Of a stretch of DNA of 41,291 bases, positions 41,240-41,291 are shown one piece after another. A program made the translations under genes and the position numbers. The notes under the pieces were generated by a model, which ran no database searches, was not told the origin of the DNA, and was given only the letters and a program-made list of their open reading frames with translations. Source of the stretch: Stenotrophomonas sepilia. Lineage in GTDB: Bacteria; Pseudomonadota; Gammaproteobacteria; Xanthomonadales; Xanthomonadaceae. Location of the stretch: positions 1 through 41,291 of the forward strand of contig NZ_LXXZ01000085.1 of assembly GCF_003244875.1 (NCBI RefSeq), written 5' to 3'. Positions within the stretch are counted from its first letter, which is position 1. Each line of letters begins with the position of its first letter.

Positions 41240-41291
41240 CCCTGGCGATGACCTACTCTCGCATGGCTTGAGCCACACTACCATCGGCGCA
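41240..41291 (-). rRNA. rrf: 5S ribosomal RNA (proximal copy, partial at window edge)
   Basis: The last 52 bases are identical to the 3' part of the 5S gene at 40994-41109 (compare 40994-41045). The rest lies outside the window. The rRNA operon therefore ends in at least two 5S genes, with a spacer of about 130 bases that includes a terminator-like stem. Confidence 0.93.

Overview
The window is high-GC gammaproteobacterial chromosome, most likely from Stenotrophomonas (Xanthomonadaceae, S. maltophilia group). The reasons are the protein sequences, the local gene orders, and many short palindromic repeats with a GTAG head of the SMAG/REP type known from S. maltophilia. I see no phage, insertion sequence, CRISPR array or tRNA. 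The right edge is the 3' end of an rRNA operon on the minus strand with two tandem 5S genes. Assignments were made by reading the sequence without database searches.

Layout. 1-3166: a multi-hairpin element, then a tight three-gene unit (RpiR regulator, exported L,D-transpeptidase-like protein, APC permease). 3277-9821: a small conserved protein, a YiaA-type membrane protein, a PQQ-type sugar dehydrogenase, an exported lipoprotein, a 67-base palindrome, a GH3 beta-glucosidase with a LacI-type operator candidate, and an MscS channel. 9913-12879: folB, two tandem paralogous small-RNA genes that appear undescribed, an Abi-like HEPN-motif gene whose ribosome-binding site lies in a hairpin, and tsaD divergent from rpsU. 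12664-17811: macromolecular-synthesis locus rpsU, yqeY, yihY-like, dnaG, followed by an exported DUF442-type phosphatase and a bile-acid/sodium symporter-type carrier, with no rpoD.

17927-27465: a ChaN-like protein, then the complete aa3 cytochrome c oxidase locus on the minus strand. It runs DUF2244, ctaC, ctaD, a small assembly protein carrying SMAG repeats inside its frame, ctaG and ctaE, then SURF1, a SCO-like protein, ctaA and ctaB (heme A and heme O synthesis). One small twin-membrane-segment gene lies in the opposite direction between the two halves. 27740-32736: putA (proline catabolism) and the pnuC-nadR pair for nicotinamide riboside uptake and NAD synthesis. 32871-38122: a FadL-type porin, a rhomboid protease, and the envC-ctpA pair for cell-wall hydrolase activation and periplasmic proteolysis. 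38218-40676: an exported protein with about 18-residue VNG repeats and an M28 peptidase interrupted by an amber codon. 40677-41291: a dense REP cluster, terminators and the tandem 5S genes.

The most novel points are the paired small-RNA genes at 10362-10607 beside the HEPN gene, the REP elements recruited as protein sequence and as stop codons, and the amber codon in the M28 peptidase gene.
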